Positions 56,906-64,000 of a stretch of 64,000 bases of DNA are shown in pieces (the stretch's first letter is position 1; the number at the start of each line of letters is the position of its first letter). The position numbers and the translations under genes are program-made. Under the pieces are notes generated by a model that saw nothing but the letters and a program-made list of their open reading frames with translations, was not told the DNA's origin and made no database searches. This DNA comes from Winogradskyella arenosi (GTDB taxonomy: Bacteria; Bacteroidota; Bacteroidia; Flavobacteriales; Flavobacteriaceae), in the NCBI RefSeq assembly GCF_003337305.1, contig NZ_QPJO01000003.1, forward strand, positions 62,001 through 126,000. Reading direction: 5' to 3'.

Positions 56906-58381
56906 ATGAAGACGAGTAAAGCCATACTTATATTTCCGCATCAACTCTTTAAGACGTCTGAAATTCTAGAGTTAGACCATCCTGTTTATCTTATTGAAGC
57001 TTTTTTATTTTTTAAACAGTATAAATTCCACAAACAAAAAATAGCCTTTCATAGAGCTTCCATGAAAGCCTATGCGGCATTTTTAAAGGAAAAAGGCAAA
57101 TCGGTGACCTATATTGAGGCCACTTCCGAACGTTGTGATGTAAGAGCCTTACTCCCTCAACTCATTGAAGAGGGCATCAAAGAATTCCATATTATAGATC
57201 CCACAGATAATTGGTTAGAACAACGCCTACGTAAAGCTGCCGAAAAGGCTAGCATAACATGGTATAACAATCCGCTATTTATAAATTCTAAAGCCGATTT
57301 AGAACACTTTTTTAAGCCTTCTAAAAAGAGTTTTTTCCAAACTACATTTTACAAACAACAACGCAAAAAACATGATCTCCTTATGGTTGGCAAGGAACCT
57401 GAAGGGGGCAAATGGTCTTATGACAGTGAGAACCGAAAGAAATACCCCAAAGATAAAACGCCACCAAGCATTAAGTTTCCAGACTCCACAGCGTTTCACA
57501 AAGAAGCAAAAACCTATGTAAACACCCATTTTAAAGAGCATTATGGCCAACTGACAGATTTTAGCCTCTACCCTATTGATTTTACAACTTGCGAGGCTTG
57601 GTTAGACCAATTTTTAGAACAGCGCTTTCATGAGTTTGGTGTTTATGAAGATGCCATTGTAAAAGAAGCCCATTTTTTAAACCATAGTCTTCTGTCACCA
57701 CTCATAAATGTGGGTTTATTAAAGCCTCAAGACGTTATTGACAAAGCTATAGATTATGCTAAAACAAACCATATACCTCTGAACTCTACAGAAGGTTTTG
57801 TGAGACAAATTGTAGGCTGGCGCGAATTTATAAGAGGTATCTACGAACTTAAAGGCAACGAAGAACGCACAAAGAACTTTTGGAATTTCAACCGAAAAAT
57901 TCCCGATTCCTTTTATAAAGGCACTACAGGGATTCCTCCCATAGACGACCTGATTAAAAAGATTTTAAAAACAGGATATGCCCATCATATTGAACGCTTA
58001 ATGTTATTGGGCAATTTTATGTTACTCTGTGAATTTGATCCTGATGAAGTGTACCAATGGTTTATGGAACTTTTTGTGGATGCCTATGATTGGGTGATGG
58101 TTCCCAATGTTTATGGCATGGCACTTTTTGCAGATGGTGGCCTTATGGCAACGAAACCCTATATTAGCAGCAGTAACTACATTTCAAAAATGAGTAACTA
58201 CCCTAAAGCCGATTGGCAACCCATTTGGGATGGTTTATTCTGGAGGTTTATAGATAAGCAAAGAGCGTTCTTCTTAAACAACCCTCGATTAGGCATGCTT
58301 ATTAGTACTTTTGACAAAATGTCGCCTGAAAAAAAAGAACAGCATTTAGATACCGCAGAATGTTTTATTGATGCACTTTAA
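56906..58381 (+). CDS. Cryptochrome/photolyase-related protein (FeS-BCP/PhrB-like) without the cluster cysteines
   Basis: The start used is the ATG at 56906 (MKTSKAILIFPHQLF); an upstream TTG would add 18 residues unlike the family. The protein has 491 aa. The N-terminal Rossmann part covers about 1-130; the FAD-binding helical domain contains NSTEGFVRQIVGWREFIRGIYE (about 293-314), YAHHIERLMLLGNF (about 358-371) and VDAYDWVMVPNVYGMALFADGG (about 391-412). In PhrB of Agrobacterium a [4Fe-4S] cluster is held by four cysteines; here the first position is Pro (about 345) and the CxxC...C loop after MSNY is replaced by the short PKADWQPIWDG. It likely repairs (6-4) photoproducts or senses light without a cluster. 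Confidence 0.9.
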   Translation: MKTSKAILIFPHQLFKTSEILELDHPVYLIEAFLFFKQYKFHKQKIAFHRASMKAYAAFLKEKGKSVTYIEATSERCDVRALLPQLIEEGIKEFHIIDPTDNWLEQRLRKAAEKASITWYNNPLFINSKADLEHFFKPSKKSFFQTTFYKQQRKKHDLLMVGKEPEGGKWSYDSENRKKYPKDKTPPSIKFPDSTAFHKEAKTYVNTHFKEHYGQLTDFSLYPIDFTTCEAWLDQFLEQRFHEFGVYEDAIVKEAHFLNHSLLSPLINVGLLKPQDVIDKAIDYAKTNHIPLNSTEGFVRQIVGWREFIRGIYELKGNEERTKNFWNFNRKIPDSFYKGTTGIPPIDDLIKKILKTGYAHHIERLMLLGNFMLLCEFDPDEVYQWFMELFVDAYDWVMVPNVYGMALFADGGLMATKPYISSSNYISKMSNYPKADWQPIWDGLFWRFIDKQRAFFLNNPRLGMLISTFDKMSPEKKEQHLDTAECFIDAL

Positions 58382-58677
58382 ACTCAAATGCCTCATCGTA
58401 TTGTTTCTAAGCATGAAAACCACTTTAGAGTTTTAACTCTCTTAAAATGATCCTTCCAAACATCATTACGAGCTAGCACTCTCAAACCTATAGCGATAAG
58501 CACTTAACCCGTTATGAAATATGAGCATCTTTATAAGCTAAAATCCCTTTTACTACTGTGCTCTCCTAACGCTTAGAAATTGCTTTTTGGCTATTGAAAG
58601 TAATAGTCGTATAAAACGACTAAGACCGTAAGATGTTTGTGGAGGATCTCACTAAGAAATACCCATCATAATTAAGT
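58382..58677. other. Intergenic stretch between operons A and B
   Basis: No ORF longer than about 20 codons and no RNA gene was recognised. A 7-bp hairpin occurs at 58604-58622 (TAGTCGT/ACGACTA, 5-nt loop) without a T run. No clear terminator for operon A is present, so read-through into operon B is possible. Confidence 0.6.
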
Positions 58678-58729
58678 GTTAATTTTTGTTTAACTTTTTA
58701 ATATTTAAATTAAACATTTTGTACATTTG
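58678..58729 (+). promoter_or_regulatory. Promoter/operator of operon B (matches operon A promoter)
   Basis: GTTTAACT (58688-58695), TTAAACATT (58710-58718) and the perfect -7 element TACATTTG (58722-58729) occur at exactly the spacing seen at 52573-52624. The ATG of the first gene is only 7 bp after the -7 element, so the transcript is probably leaderless or nearly so. Confidence 0.75.
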
Positions 58730-58736
58730 AGTAGTT

Positions 58737-59168
58737 ATGATTTTAAACACAACACATTACAACGCTGAACATAAGCAGATCATTTCAGACTTAATTGGCA
58801 GACCTTTTAGTTTGGTACAAAAGTTGAGAATGAAAGGTATAGGCTCTAAGCGTATGATTATTGATGAGGTGAGTCCTAACATGAAATCCTTAATGAATAA
58901 AGTTTCTGATATCAATTATGCCAATATAGAATTAAGACCAAAGGGTATTGTGATTAGGATTAATAAAGGATTGAAAAATTTCACTTGGGTTATTCCCTAC
59001 TATCAATTAGTACTTTATAAAACTAATGGATCTAGTATACATGCTCAAGGCCGATTCGTTCATTTTAGAAACAGTAAGACCTTCAAGGAAAATAAGAAAT
59101 TCTTTGATAAACTATTAGACTTAAAAGTCCGTTATGATCTTACCTATACCATGCCGACCGATATATGA
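58737..59168 (+). CDS. Hypothetical protein, first gene of operon B
   Basis: The protein has 143 aa with no signal peptide or membrane helix. Strands such as YANIELRPKGIVIRINKG and FTWVIPYYQLVLYK suggest a small beta-rich cytosolic domain. No family is recognised. The ATG lies where transcription is expected to start, and the stop overlaps the next start by ATGA, so it is translated and coupled to the DUF2805 gene. Confidence 0.75.
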   Translation: MILNTTHYNAEHKQIISDLIGRPFSLVQKLRMKGIGSKRMIIDEVSPNMKSLMNKVSDINYANIELRPKGIVIRINKGLKNFTWVIPYYQLVLYKTNGSSIHAQGRFVHFRNSKTFKENKKFFDKLLDLKVRYDLTYTMPTDI

Positions 59169-59437
59169 ATTTAGAACCAAGAACCGTAGACCGTATTATA
59201 GAAATGGCCTGGGAAGATAGAACGCCCTTTGAAGCCATCTCTTTTCAATTCAAATTAAAAGAACAAGACGTGATTCAATTAATGCGAAGAGAATTAAAAC
59301 CCAGTAGCTTTAGATTATGGAGAGCACGCGTACAAGGCAGAGCCACCAAACATCTTAAAAAAAGAACATTTGATAAAGGCCGCTTTAAATGCTCGCGTCA
59401 AAAAAGTATATCAAATAACTCTACTTCTAAACGTTAA
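59165..59437 (+). CDS. TIGR03643/DUF2805 family protein
   Basis: The protein has 90 aa. TVDRIIEMAWEDRTPFEAISFQFKLKEQDVIQLMRRELKPSSFRLWRARVQGRATKH is the family signature and has a helix-turn-helix look (about 8-45) with a basic second half. Genes of this family occur next to photolyase, SDR and folE genes. A nucleic-acid-binding or regulatory role is possible but unproven. Its start overlaps the previous stop. Confidence 0.88.
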   Translation: MNLEPRTVDRIIEMAWEDRTPFEAISFQFKLKEQDVIQLMRRELKPSSFRLWRARVQGRATKHLKKRTFDKGRFKCSRQKSISNNSTSKR

Positions 59438-59492
59438 CCCGTGCTTTGATTTAAGGTAGGAGTCCTTAAATACAGCACATTAAAAAGATTTT

Positions 59493-60185
59493 ATGACTTT
59501 AAAAGCCACTTCTCAATTAACGGAAACCACCTTAGAAAGCTTTTCTTCGGATGCTATCGGTGACGATCATTTATTTACTAGCCTAGACACCCCAATGCGA
59601 GCGAATGCTTTTGAGATGTCTCATGAAGACAAGAAAGACCGCATTTCATTATTATTTTCAGAAATTATGGATGTCCTCGGATTAGATTTAACCGACGACT
59701 CCCTGAGTGGCACTCCAGATCGGGTGGCAAAAATGTATATTGATGAAGTTTTTTCGAGCTTAGACCCTAGAAACAAACCCAAGGTATCGCTCTTTGATAA
59801 TAAATACCAATACCATCAGATGGTGGTAGAGAAAAACATCACGTTTTATTCGTATTGCGAACATCACTTTGTACCTATTATAGGAAAAGCGCATGTAGCC
59901 TATAAATCATCAGGAAAGGTTATCGGACTGTCTAAACTTAATCGTATTGTACAGTATTACGCCAAACGTCCGCAGGTTCAAGAACGTTTAACCAACCAAA
60001 TAGCCCATGAACTTAAAACGGTTTTAGAAACCAAAGATGTGGCTATAATTATAGATGCAAAACACTTATGTGTAGCCTCAAGAGGTGTTAAAGATGACGC
60101 TTCGGCTACCGTAACCACCTATTATGGCGGTGAATTTAATACACCTTCAAAAATTATTGAATTACAAAATTATATAAACCATTAA
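59493..60185 (+). CDS. folE: GTP cyclohydrolase I
   Basis: The protein has 230 aa. Zinc ligands lie in YSYCEHHFVPIIGKAHVAY (Cys and His, about 122-129) and HLCVASRGVKDDAS (second Cys, about 192). GLSKLNRIVQYYAKRPQVQERLTNQIA is the canonical T-fold core. It converts GTP to dihydroneopterin triphosphate, the first step to folate. In this operon the product probably feeds the methenyltetrahydrofolate antenna of the photolyase; a second housekeeping copy may exist elsewhere. The first 40 residues are an extension rich in Ser/Thr. Confidence 0.93.
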   Translation: MTLKATSQLTETTLESFSSDAIGDDHLFTSLDTPMRANAFEMSHEDKKDRISLLFSEIMDVLGLDLTDDSLSGTPDRVAKMYIDEVFSSLDPRNKPKVSLFDNKYQYHQMVVEKNITFYSYCEHHFVPIIGKAHVAYKSSGKVIGLSKLNRIVQYYAKRPQVQERLTNQIAHELKTVLETKDVAIIIDAKHLCVASRGVKDDASATVTTYYGGEFNTPSKIIELQNYINH

Positions 60186-60188
60186 GCT

Positions 60189-60416
60189 ATGAAAACAGTA
60201 GAAAAAGCTTTAGAATTTGAAAATAGAAAATTCTCATTTAAAACCACTAGCGATCGCATTTTAGCGGCGCGAGAAGCCAAAGATTTAATCTTAGAAATCA
60301 ATGAAATTTATAAGAAAAAGAAGGACGCTCAACTTATGGATTTAATGAAGCGCCTAACGATGATTAAACAGAAAATTGAAAAAAGATTAAAAGGACGTCC
60401 ATTAACAGCCTCATAA
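60189..60416 (+). CDS. Small coiled-coil hypothetical protein, 75 aa
   Basis: The protein has 75 aa, highly charged and helical over most of its length (about 15-65, EIYKKKKDAQLMDLMKRLTMIKQKIEKRLKG). No known domain. Gaps of three and two bases to folE and the SDR gene show it is translated as part of the operon. Confidence 0.75.
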   Translation: MKTVEKALEFENRKFSFKTTSDRILAAREAKDLILEINEIYKKKKDAQLMDLMKRLTMIKQKIEKRLKGRPLTAS

Positions 60417-60418
60417 GT

Positions 60419-61105
60419 ATGAAAAGACTTATAGTTATTGGAGGAAGTCGTGGAATTGGTAGCGCTATTATAAAGGCATCCCTATCGGTCTATGATGAGA
60501 TTGTAAATATCAGCAGAACGGCTCCTGAAGTCAATCATGCTAATGTAACGCATTACACCTGTGATATTTTAAAAGATGATTTACCCGATATTGCGAGTGC
60601 CGACGGCTTAGTCTATTGTCCGGGAAGTATTAACTTAAAACCAATCAATAGACTAAGTTTGGAGGACTTTAGGACGGATTTTGAAATTAATGTGCTCGGG
60701 GCAGTTAAAGCCATTCAGCATTACATTCCGGCTTTAAAGACGGGGAACAAACCTTCTATTGTTTTATTTAGTACGGTGGCCGCAAAATTAGGTATGCCAT
60801 TTCATGCTAGTGTTGCAGCTTCTAAATCGGCTATTGAAGGACTTACTAAAAGTTTGGGGGCGGAGTTAGCGCCAACGATTAGGGTTAATGCCATTGCCCC
60901 TACGGTTACCGATACGGACTTAGCGTCTAAATTACTTCGGAATGACCGTATGATGGACCAAATGAAGGAACGACATCCTTTAAAGAAGTATTTACAACCT
61001 GAAGAAGTGGCACAAATGGCCGCATTTTTACTTTCTGATGCCGCAGCATCCCAATCTGGACAAGTTTTCGAAATGGATTGCGGAATTGTGAGTTTTAAAC
61101 TTTAA
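60419..61105 (+). CDS. Short-chain dehydrogenase/reductase
   Basis: The protein has 228 aa, a classical SDR. The cofactor loop is GGSRGIGSAII (about 8-18). NVLGA is in place of NAG-type strand, Ser in LFSTVAAKLG, and YxxxK is replaced by HASVAASKSAIEG, where the usual catalytic Tyr is Val or Ala-flanked and not obvious. The C-terminal GQVFEMDCG is typical. SDR genes of this type recur next to photolyase genes. Pterin reduction is one possibility, but the unusual catalytic segment makes activity uncertain. Confidence 0.85.
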   Translation: MKRLIVIGGSRGIGSAIIKASLSVYDEIVNISRTAPEVNHANVTHYTCDILKDDLPDIASADGLVYCPGSINLKPINRLSLEDFRTDFEINVLGAVKAIQHYIPALKTGNKPSIVLFSTVAAKLGMPFHASVAASKSAIEGLTKSLGAELAPTIRVNAIAPTVTDTDLASKLLRNDRMMDQMKERHPLKKYLQPEEVAQMAAFLLSDAAASQSGQVFEMDCGIVSFKL

Positions 61106-61147
61106 TTGCTTAAATTTAAGCAATCATCAATTAAAATCCTTAATCAT

Positions 61148-61636
61148 ATGATCTCCACGGCAACATCGGCCTTTTATGATATTAGTATTAATAATTTACA
61201 AGGCGCCCCCATAGACCTTTCCACATTAAAAGGAAAAAAAGTACTTATTGTTAATGTAGCCTCAAAGTGTGGTTTTACGTCTCAATATAAAGACTTACAG
61301 AAACTACAAGATCGTTTTAAAAACCAACTTGTAGTTATGGGTGTTCCTTGTAATCAGTTTGGCCATCAAGAACCGGGTGCTCCTGAAGAAATTCGAGAGT
61401 TTTGTGATGTAAATTATAAGATTAATTTTTTAATGACCGAGAAAATTAATGTTAAAGGCGAAGAACAGCATCCGCTTTACCAGTGGCTTACCGATAAAAC
61501 CTTAAACGGAAAAAATAGCTCAACGGTAAAATGGAATTTTCAAAAATACCTTTTAGATGAAGACGGGCAGCTTATAGATCATTATTATTCCATTACTAAT
61601 CCTAGCAGTTCTAGGATTGTAAAACATATAGAATAA
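61148..61636 (+). CDS. Glutathione peroxidase family thiol peroxidase
   Basis: The start is the ATG at 61148; a TTG at 61106 would add fourteen residues not seen in the family. The protein has 162 aa. VASKCGFTSQY holds the peroxidatic Cys in place of selenocysteine (about 37). PCNQFGHQEPG gives the catalytic Gln, and VKWNFQKYL the Trp and Asn of the tetrad. It reduces hydrogen or lipid peroxides, most likely with thioredoxin since the genome makes bacillithiol and not necessarily glutathione. It fits the oxidative-stress theme of the operon. Confidence 0.93.
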   Translation: MISTATSAFYDISINNLQGAPIDLSTLKGKKVLIVNVASKCGFTSQYKDLQKLQDRFKNQLVVMGVPCNQFGHQEPGAPEEIREFCDVNYKINFLMTEKINVKGEEQHPLYQWLTDKTLNGKNSSTVKWNFQKYLLDEDGQLIDHYYSITNPSSSRIVKHIE

Positions 61637-61730
61637 CCCCCACAGTAATCCGAATAGGATCTCGCAGGACCATTCAAGGCGTGGATATAAAAATAAGGAT
61701 TCATTTTAACCTTTAAAATTACCGTATAAA

Positions 61731-62195
61731 TTGAAAGCAAAATATCTGTTTATTATATTTCTTATTCTCAATTTTGGTGGCCTTGCAATAGGTCGTTATT
61801 TTATGGGTGATGAAGTTTCAGGTGTTTGGTACAGCCAATTAAACAAAGCACCTTGGACACCTCCGGGGTGGGTATTTGGTGCAGCTTGGTCATTAATTAT
61901 GCTCTGTTTTTCGATCTATTTAAGTTATTTATTTAGCATTAGAAATTCAAAAGTGGTCGTTTTTGTGTACAGCTTAGCGCTCCTCCTTAATGTGTTATGG
62001 AATTACCTCTTCTTTCATTTGCATTATGTCTCTTATGCCCTCATCAATATTGTCTTACTCACTATTGTAATCATCTATTTCTTTTGCACATTTGGAGATG
62101 AAAAATTATACCGCTTTAAGTATTTATTGCTGCCTTACATCTTATGGCTTTTTGTAGCGATCTCCTTAAACACCTACGTGGTTTTATACAATTAA
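61731..62195 (+). CDS. TspO/MBR family protein (TTG start)
   Basis: The only plausible start is the TTG at 61731; the next ATG would remove the first helix. The protein has 154 aa and five transmembrane helices. WYSQLNKAPWTPPGWVFGAAWSLIM is the strongly conserved TspO loop and second helix, and LLLNVLWNYLFF contains the WN motif. TspO binds and degrades porphyrins in a light- and oxygen-dependent way, which fits a photoprotection operon. Confidence 0.92.
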   Translation: MKAKYLFIIFLILNFGGLAIGRYFMGDEVSGVWYSQLNKAPWTPPGWVFGAAWSLIMLCFSIYLSYLFSIRNSKVVVFVYSLALLLNVLWNYLFFHLHYVSYALINIVLLTIVIIYFFCTFGDEKLYRFKYLLLPYILWLFVAISLNTYVVLYN

Positions 62196-62253
62196 AAACT
62201 TCAGTGGGCACTTTATTAATCCTTCACATCGTTTTTAATGCCATTATATTCCT

Positions 62254-62727
62254 ATGAAAATTTATACCTTACACAAAAAGCAAAAGCTCCCTATTACAAT
62301 GGATCAAGCTTGGGATTTTTTATCAGATCCGGCTAATCTAAAAATTATCACACCAGATTATATGGGCTTTCATATCCTTTCGGGGGCAGATAGACCGATG
62401 TTTCCTGGTCAAATTATTCAATATATCGTTACTCCAGTGTTGGGAATAAAAACCAAATGGGTCACTGAAATTACCCACATTAAAGATCATCAGTATTTTG
62501 TAGACGAACAACGCTTTGGGCCTTATGCCTTATGGCATCATAAGCATTTTATAAGAGAAATTGATGGTGGTGTAGAAATGGAAGACCTTATAGACTACAA
62601 ACTTCCCCTTGGGGTATTAGGGCAACTCGCCCACCCGATACTTGTACAACCAAAATTGAATGAAATTTTTGAATACCGGACTCAGAAATTAGAAGCCTTA
62701 TTTGGGACGTTTAAGGGTAAATCATAG
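62254..62727 (+). CDS. SRPBCC-family ligand-binding protein
   Basis: The protein has 157 aa of the START/Bet v1-like fold: QAWDFLSDPANLKIITPDYMGFHIL at the start, TKWVTEITHIKDHQYFVDEQRFGPYALWHHKHFIREIDGGVEMEDLIDYKLPLG in the core. The conserved HKHF...M.D...Y pattern marks the cyclase/SRPBCC group found next to photolyase genes in marine bacteria. Ligand unknown; a hydrophobic pigment or lipid is possible. Confidence 0.9.
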   Translation: MKIYTLHKKQKLPITMDQAWDFLSDPANLKIITPDYMGFHILSGADRPMFPGQIIQYIVTPVLGIKTKWVTEITHIKDHQYFVDEQRFGPYALWHHKHFIREIDGGVEMEDLIDYKLPLGVLGQLAHPILVQPKLNEIFEYRTQKLEALFGTFKGKS

Positions 62728-62780
62728 ACATTTAATTCAGCTTTATAAATTATAATAGCAAACACAGTATCAAAGTAACT

Positions 62781-64000
62781 ATGAGTAAAAAAGTAACTAT
62801 TTTTTGGTTTCGACGCGATTTAAGATTGGATGATAACCTTGGGTTTTACGAGGCCTTAAAAGGAGAACATCCTGTTTTACCTATTTTTATATTTGACACG
62901 AACATCTTGAAAGAATTACCTAAAGATGATGCACGTGTCACCTTTATCCACCAGACCTTACAGACCATGAGGCAAACACTACAAGACGATTACAACAGTA
63001 GTATTGCCCTCTTTAATGCTGAACCTGAAGCTGTATTTAAACAACTCCGTAAAGACTATGATATTGCTTCGGTCTATACCAATCACGATTATGAACCGTA
63101 TGCTACGGAAAGAGATGAAGCTATAAAAACGTTTTTAAACGCTCACGACATTGCTTTTAAAACCTATAAAGATCATGTTATTTTTGAAAAAGACGAGGTC
63201 GTAAAAAAGGATGGGGATCCTTATTTGGTTTATACCCCTTATATGCGCACCTGGAAAGAAAAGTTCAAGAACACCGACCTCAATATTTATTATACCAACT
63301 CCGTTCTTAACAACCTTATTGCACATAGCCGTCTCCCCAATTTAAGTCTTGCCGATATCGGCTTTGAAACATCATCACAAGAGATCACGCCTTATACGGT
63401 GACTCCGACTTTAATTCAGAATTATGAAGATCATAGAAATTTTCCGGCTGAAGATGCCACATCGCACCTAGGGCCACACTTACGATTTGGCACTGTAAGC
63501 ATTCGTAAAATGATAAAGAAGGCGATTTCTGAAAATAATGAAGTGTTTTGGCAGGAATTGATTTGGCGTGAATTCTTTATGCAAATACTCTGGCACTTTC
63601 CTGAAACTACCACCAAGGCCTTTAAACCAAAATACGACCGTATAGAATGGCGTTATAATGAAGACGAATTTAAAACCTGGTGCGAAGGTAAAACCGGTTA
63701 TCCTTTAGTCGATGCTGGAATGCGACAACTGAACGCTACAGGATTTATGCACAACAGAGTGCGTATGCTTGTGGGCAGTTTTCTATGCAAGCACTTGCTT
63801 ATGGATTGGCGCTTAGGTGAAGCTTATTTTGCTGAAAAATTACACGATTATGAAATGGCTAGTAATGTTGGCAATTGGCAATGGGTGGCCGGTTGTGGTG
63901 TTGATGCGGCACCCTATTTCAGAATATTTAATCCTACAACCCAGATTAAAAAATTTGATAAAGACCACGAGTACATTAAGCAATGGGTTCCGGATTATCA
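62781..64000 (+). CDS. phr: Deoxyribodipyrimidine photolyase (class I), partial at right edge
   Basis: The ATG at 62781 opens a frame that stays open to the window end, giving 406 residues of an expected 430-480. VTIFWFRRDLRLDDNLGFYEAL is the photolyase N-terminus. The FAD domain has LIWREFFMQILWHFP, WCEGKTGYPLVDAGMRQLNATGFMHNRVRM and ASNVGNWQWVAGCGVDAAPYFRIFNP, with the Trp residues of the electron-transfer chain and the FAD-binding Arg/Asp/Asn residues visible. It splits cyclobutane pyrimidine dimers under blue light. It is the last visible gene of operon B, 53 bp after the SRPBCC gene. Confidence 0.95.
   Translation, partial: MSKKVTIFWFRRDLRLDDNLGFYEALKGEHPVLPIFIFDTNILKELPKDDARVTFIHQTLQTMRQTLQDDYNSSIALFNAEPEAVFKQLRKDYDIASVYTNHDYEPYATERDEAIKTFLNAHDIAFKTYKDHVIFEKDEVVKKDGDPYLVYTPYMRTWKEKFKNTDLNIYYTNSVLNNLIAHSRLPNLSLADIGFETSSQEITPYTVTPTLIQNYEDHRNFPAEDATSHLGPHLRFGTVSIRKMIKKAISENNEVFWQELIWREFFMQILWHFPETTTKAFKPKYDRIEWRYNEDEFKTWCEGKTGYPLVDAGMRQLNATGFMHNRVRMLVGSFLCKHLLMDWRLGEAYFAEKLHDYEMASNVGNWQWVAGCGVDAAPYFRIFNPTTQIKKFDKDHEYIKQWVPDY

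Noticed and set aside
58604..58622. Terminator for operon A
   Set aside because: A 7-bp hairpin exists but no T run follows, and it lies over 220 bp past the last stop.

Overview
The window is AT-rich chromosomal DNA of a Bacteroidota bacterium, almost certainly a member of the Flavobacteriaceae. The evidence is type IX secretion (T9SS) cargo with both type A and type B C-terminal sorting domains, PorP/SprF and PorE-like partners, a bacillithiol gene (bshB1), a fused ResB-CcsA cytochrome c assembly protein, ATP-type PEP carboxykinase, TAnnTTTG-type promoter elements and genes without Shine-Dalgarno sequences. No transposase, phage, plasmid or CRISPR signal was seen.

Region 1 (1-23.0 kb, mostly minus strand) is a cell-surface block. 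A partial nitroreductase lies at the left edge. Next comes a cluster transcribed right to left: a 2442-aa SprB-like adhesin, a PorP/SprF protein, a TPR/PD40/OmpA protein (PorE-like) and a 1982-aa adhesin built mainly of 14 degenerate repeats. Upstream of these are a TPR-membrane-AraC regulator overlapping a TPR-membrane protein that lacks the DNA-binding domain, and then a 995-aa type A T9SS cargo protein. The two cargo genes flanking the regulator pair share a 58-bp upstream element.

Region 2 (23-50 kb) is housekeeping: tRNA-Ser and tRNA-His, a DUF3108 protein, two tandem M28 lipoprotein peptidases, bshB1, pckA, a PLP trans-sulfuration enzyme, ccsBA, mscL, a truncated hemoglobin, a run from DUF2520 and a KdsC-like phosphatase to a UbiA prenyltransferase and Maf, an MscS-like protein with CorA, a large PIG-L deacetylase, and a sodium:solute symporter preceded by an unlisted 37-aa membrane peptide and followed by a Gfo/Idh/MocA dehydrogenase.

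Region 3 (50-52.5 kb) is an arsenic operon: arsR, a DUF6428 protein with a Cys-rich tail, a low-molecular-weight phosphatase-type arsenate reductase and an ACR3 efflux pump, behind a 12-bp palindromic operator.

Region 4 (52.6-64 kb) is the most interesting part. Two same-strand operons appear to form one photo-repair and oxidative-stress module. Operon A encodes a TetR-like regulator, ABC1 kinase, flavin reductase, a DUF2867 protein, a DUF2256 zinc-ribbon-like protein and a cryptochrome/photolyase-related protein that lacks all the iron-sulfur cysteines. Operon B encodes a hypothetical protein, a DUF2805/TIGR03643 protein, GTP cyclohydrolase I, a small coiled-coil protein, an SDR, glutathione peroxidase, TspO, an SRPBCC protein and a classical photolyase that runs off the window. 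Both operons start from promoters with the same bipartite GTTTAAC/TTAAACATT arrangement at identical spacing, which implies a common regulator.
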